A stretch of DNA of 15,056 bases from UBA3537 sp049889395. Its GTDB lineage: Bacteria; Bacteroidota; Bacteroidia; Flavobacteriales; Flavobacteriaceae. The DNA lies in NCBI GenBank assembly GCA_049889395.1, contig JBMHDM010000042.1, forward strand, positions 1 through 15,056, given 5' to 3'. Below the pieces are notes generated by a model. It ran no database searches. It saw nothing but the letters and a program-made list of their open reading frames with translations, and was not told the DNA's origin. Position numbers and translations under genes: made by a program. Of this stretch, positions 12,651 through 15,056 are shown piece after piece (the first letter of the stretch is position 1; each line of letters begins with the position of its first letter).

Positions 12651-15056
12651 TTGAAGAATTTTTTACTCAGCTTTGTAGTTGTTTGTACGGCCGTAAACAT
12701 CCTATCGGCTCAAGATATTTTTATGAGTAATGGCAGTTATTCGCAATGTACTGGATTTCTTTTTGACTCAGGTGGTCAAGATAATAATTATGCAAATAAT
12801 GAAGAATACACCTTAACGCTTTGCCCCGATACCACTGAACCTGGAGCTGCTGTGGAATTAGATTTTTCAACATTTGACACCCAGCAAAATGCGGATATTT
12901 TAACAATTTACGACGGCGATGATACTTCAGGAGCTTTGATTGGAAGTTTTTCAGGGACAAATTCCCCCGGAGTAATTTTAGCCTCAAATCCTACAGGTTG
13001 TTTAACGTTGGTTTTTTCTAGTAGTGGCTCTATTTCGAGACCTGGTTTTGAAGCTTTAATTAGCTGTGCAGTACCTTGCCAAGACATAGAACCTTCCATA
13101 GACTGTAATCCACCGCCAGGGTTGGGTGGCCTGGTCATTATTGATCAAGGAACAAATATAGATTTTACGGGTAGCGCTATATTTTCTGTCGATGGAACAG
13201 GGGCAACTTATAGTTGGGATTTTGGTGGTACTGGTGTCGCAAACGGACAAAATGTTAGCCATACTTTTAATACTATTGGTACGTTTACAGTAACTTTAAC
13301 TGTCACGGACACTAATCCGACTGGATGCTCAGGAAGTACAACGCTTGTTGTTCAGGTTTTGGGCCCTTATTTGCTTATAGATCAAACGACATATACTAAT
13401 GAGGAGCTGGTAGAGAACATATTGATCAATAGCTCTTGCGCAGATGTTTCAAATATTGTTTCTTCAACTGGATCCGATTTTGGATCAACCAACGGGATTG
13501 GCTATTTTTCCGGGAATGGATTTTCATTTCCATTTACCCAAGGTATTGTATTAACCACTGGGAATGCAGCTGACGCAGGTGGCCCTGAATCTGGTACACT
13601 CAGCGATGGCACATATGACTGGCCAGGAGATGCTGATTTGGAAAATGCCATTCCAGACTTAAATATTGGAGATACCAATAATGCAACGTTCATTCAGTTT
13701 GATTTCGTCCCATTAGCCAATACAATCTCCTTTAATTTTGTGTTTGCTTCAGAAGAATACGGCACATTCCAATGTTCATATACTGACGCTTTCGCCTTTC
13801 TATTAACTGATAATGCGACAGGCCAAACAATTAATCTTGCCTTAGTTCCAGGAACGACAGATCCCGTTTCTGTTCTGAGTGTTCGTAATAACATTCACAA
13901 TACCAGTTGCTCATCCGTAAATGAAGAATTTTTTGGAGCCTACTATGGCACATCTGGACTTCCCGAAATTGACAGCCCCATTGACTTTAGAGGACACACC
14001 GTTAGTATGGCTGCCCAAGCCACTGTAATACCCAATTCAGATTATACAATTAAACTAGTTATTGCCGATGATTCTGACACTCTCTACGATGCAGCAGTTT
14101 TTTTAGAAGCGGGTAGTTTTGACTTAGGTGGTAACTTGGGTGATGATGTAACCATTGAAGCAGGAAATGCACTATGTCTCGGCGGAACTATTACACTAGA
14201 TTCTCAACTCCCAGGAGCAGATCACATATGGTACTTCAACGATGAAATTATTGAAAACGAAACAAGTTCAACCATAGAAATCAGCCAAGCAGGGGTATAT
14301 ACCGTAGATATTATCTTCGGGGAAGAATGCGCCACTTCAGATTCTATTTTGATCGAATACAAACCTTCTCCTGTTGTTGAAGATATTTCTGATTTAGTAC
14401 TTTGTAATGCAGGTAACCCAACTTTTGATTTAACAGAAAACGATGCGCTTATTTTTGGTTCTCAAAGCACAGATGATTTTAATTTAACCTACCATACATC
14501 TCTTGAAGATGCAGAAAATGATAGCAGTCCTATTACAACAAATCTTACTAACTTCTCTATAGCGACAGACTCTCAACAGATTTTTATTAGAATAGAAGAT
14601 GTTATTACTGAAACTTGTTATGTTACAGCCAGTTTTAATTTGATTTTAACAGAAGCCCCTCCAATTTCATCTGTTACAGATTTATTTTTATGTGATGATA
14701 TTTCAAACGATAACACTGAAATTTTTGATTTAGAGACTCAAACTCTTTCCATACTTGGAGCGCTTTCTCCAGACAATTATACTGTTTCATACTACGCATC
14801 ATTTGAGGATGCGAATACGCCCCAAAATGCGCTACCATTGTCTTACAATTCAATAAGTGACAACCAGCCTATTTTTGTGAGAATTGACAACATTGACGAT
14901 GCGGCTTGTTACAGCGTCAGTCCCGATCCAGTATTTAATTTGGTAGTGACCAATAAGGCCTTGGCCACAACGCCTTCTGATTTGGCATTATGCGATTCGA
15001 GCGGTACAGGATCTTTAGAGGCGACTTTTGATTTGGATCAACAAACGGCCACAATC
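12651..15056 (+). CDS. Large secreted multidomain protein (CUB, PKD, choice-of-anchor L, repeats), probable T9SS cargo, 3' end outside window
   Basis: An uninterrupted frame of 802 codons runs to the window edge. The TTG at 12651 gives a signal peptide (KNFLLSFVVVCTAVNILSAQ). The first in-frame ATG (12723) would lose it, so TTG is chosen, and a -7 site upstream agrees. Domains in order are: a CUB-like domain (about 33-139, with LTIYDGDD and cysteines at both ends); a PKD domain (about 162-236, YSWDFGGTG and HTFNTIGTFTVTLTV); a choice-of-anchor-L type domain (about 247-490, FASEEYGTF at 365-373); and an Ig-like segment (about 497-572). Then come repeats of 96-100 residues that each begin D-L-x-L-C (codons at 14391, 14679 and 14979) and contain FDL and FVRI/FIRI. 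Such proteins in Bacteroidota usually end in a type B T9SS sorting domain and act as surface or secreted adhesins. That end is not visible. Confidence 0.9.
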   Translation, partial: MKNFLLSFVVVCTAVNILSAQDIFMSNGSYSQCTGFLFDSGGQDNNYANNEEYTLTLCPDTTEPGAAVELDFSTFDTQQNADILTIYDGDDTSGALIGSFSGTNSPGVILASNPTGCLTLVFSSSGSISRPGFEALISCAVPCQDIEPSIDCNPPPGLGGLVIIDQGTNIDFTGSAIFSVDGTGATYSWDFGGTGVANGQNVSHTFNTIGTFTVTLTVTDTNPTGCSGSTTLVVQVLGPYLLIDQTTYTNEELVENILINSSCADVSNIVSSTGSDFGSTNGIGYFSGNGFSFPFTQGIVLTTGNAADAGGPESGTLSDGTYDWPGDADLENAIPDLNIGDTNNATFIQFDFVPLANTISFNFVFASEEYGTFQCSYTDAFAFLLTDNATGQTINLALVPGTTDPVSVLSVRNNIHNTSCSSVNEEFFGAYYGTSGLPEIDSPIDFRGHTVSMAAQATVIPNSDYTIKLVIADDSDTLYDAAVFLEAGSFDLGGNLGDDVTIEAGNALCLGGTITLDSQLPGADHIWYFNDEIIENETSSTIEISQAGVYTVDIIFGEECATSDSILIEYKPSPVVEDISDLVLCNAGNPTFDLTENDALIFGSQSTDDFNLTYHTSLEDAENDSSPITTNLTNFSIATDSQQIFIRIEDVITETCYVTASFNLILTEAPPISSVTDLFLCDDISNDNTEIFDLETQTLSILGALSPDNYTVSYYASFEDANTPQNALPLSYNSISDNQPIFVRIDNIDDAACYSVSPDPVFNLVVTNKALATTPSDLALCDSSGTGSLEATFDLDQQTATI
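14391..15056 (+). repeat. Coding repeats (96-100 residues) in the large secreted protein
   Basis: Two complete units and a partial third start with DLVLC (14391), DLFLC (14679) and DLALC (14979). The spacing is 288 and 300 bases. Each unit has a following FDL, a Y-H/A-S-x-E-DA segment, and an I-F-I/V-R-I strand before a cysteine. Similarity is at protein level, and nucleotide identity is low, so these are old repeats. Confidence 0.75.

Noticed and set aside
12721..13262. Several minus-strand open frames opposite the large secreted protein
   Set aside because: They are shadows of a continuous 802-codon frame with signal peptide and named domains.
1..15056. CRISPR arrays, tRNA or rRNA genes, insertion sequences, defence systems
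   Set aside because: No spaced direct repeats, cloverleaf-like sequences, transposase frames or defence-type proteins were seen in either strand.

Overview
The window looks like chromosomal DNA of a member of the Bacteroidota, most likely the family Flavobacteriaceae. Three things point there. The DNA is AT-rich, with upstream sites matching the Bacteroidota sigma factor -7 element TAnnTTTG and no clear purine Shine-Dalgarno sequences. The right edge holds a large secreted protein with CUB, PKD, choice-of-anchor-L and repeat domains, as in type IX secretion (T9SS) substrates. The gene content also fits, including a YceD/rpmF/fabH/accB/accC cluster and an Nfu protein with a doubled N-terminal domain. 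This is a judgement from sequence features, not a database identification.

Left part (about 1-1290), accessory in character: the tail of an unidentified gene, a frameshifted and truncated tyrosine recombinase remnant on the minus strand, a 28-residue membrane peptide overlapping a small secreted protein by ATGA, and a 55-residue PspC-domain protein with a GTG start. Part 2 (1344-4534): an AlkB-type membrane di-iron hydroxylase (minus), a 39-residue membrane peptide (plus), a DoxX-family membrane protein overlapped by an unrecognised cysteine-containing protein (minus), and a secreted 270-residue protein that appears to be an internal tandem duplication (plus). A bidirectional hairpin terminator closes this part.

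Part 3 (4535-10184) is core metabolism: riboflavin synthase (minus), divergent from pdxA (vitamin B6); then a YceD/DUF177 protein with ribosomal protein L32 (one transcript, strong terminator); then fabH, accB and accC, which supply malonyl-CoA and start fatty acid synthesis. Inverted repeats lie in the fabH leader and at the accB-accC junction and could be regulatory. Part 4 (10205-12520): an FAD-dependent oxidoreductase (plus), then a dodecin gene broken by one extra base in an A8 tract and an Nfu-type iron-sulfur scaffold (both minus). Part 5 (12651-15056): the first 802 residues of the giant secreted protein, which runs off the window.

I see no rRNA, tRNA, CRISPR array, complete mobile element or recognisable defence system. 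The most useful second-look items are the frameshifted dodecin, the inverted repeats around fabH and between accB and accC, the duplicated secreted protein, and the small coupled ORFs near the recombinase scar.
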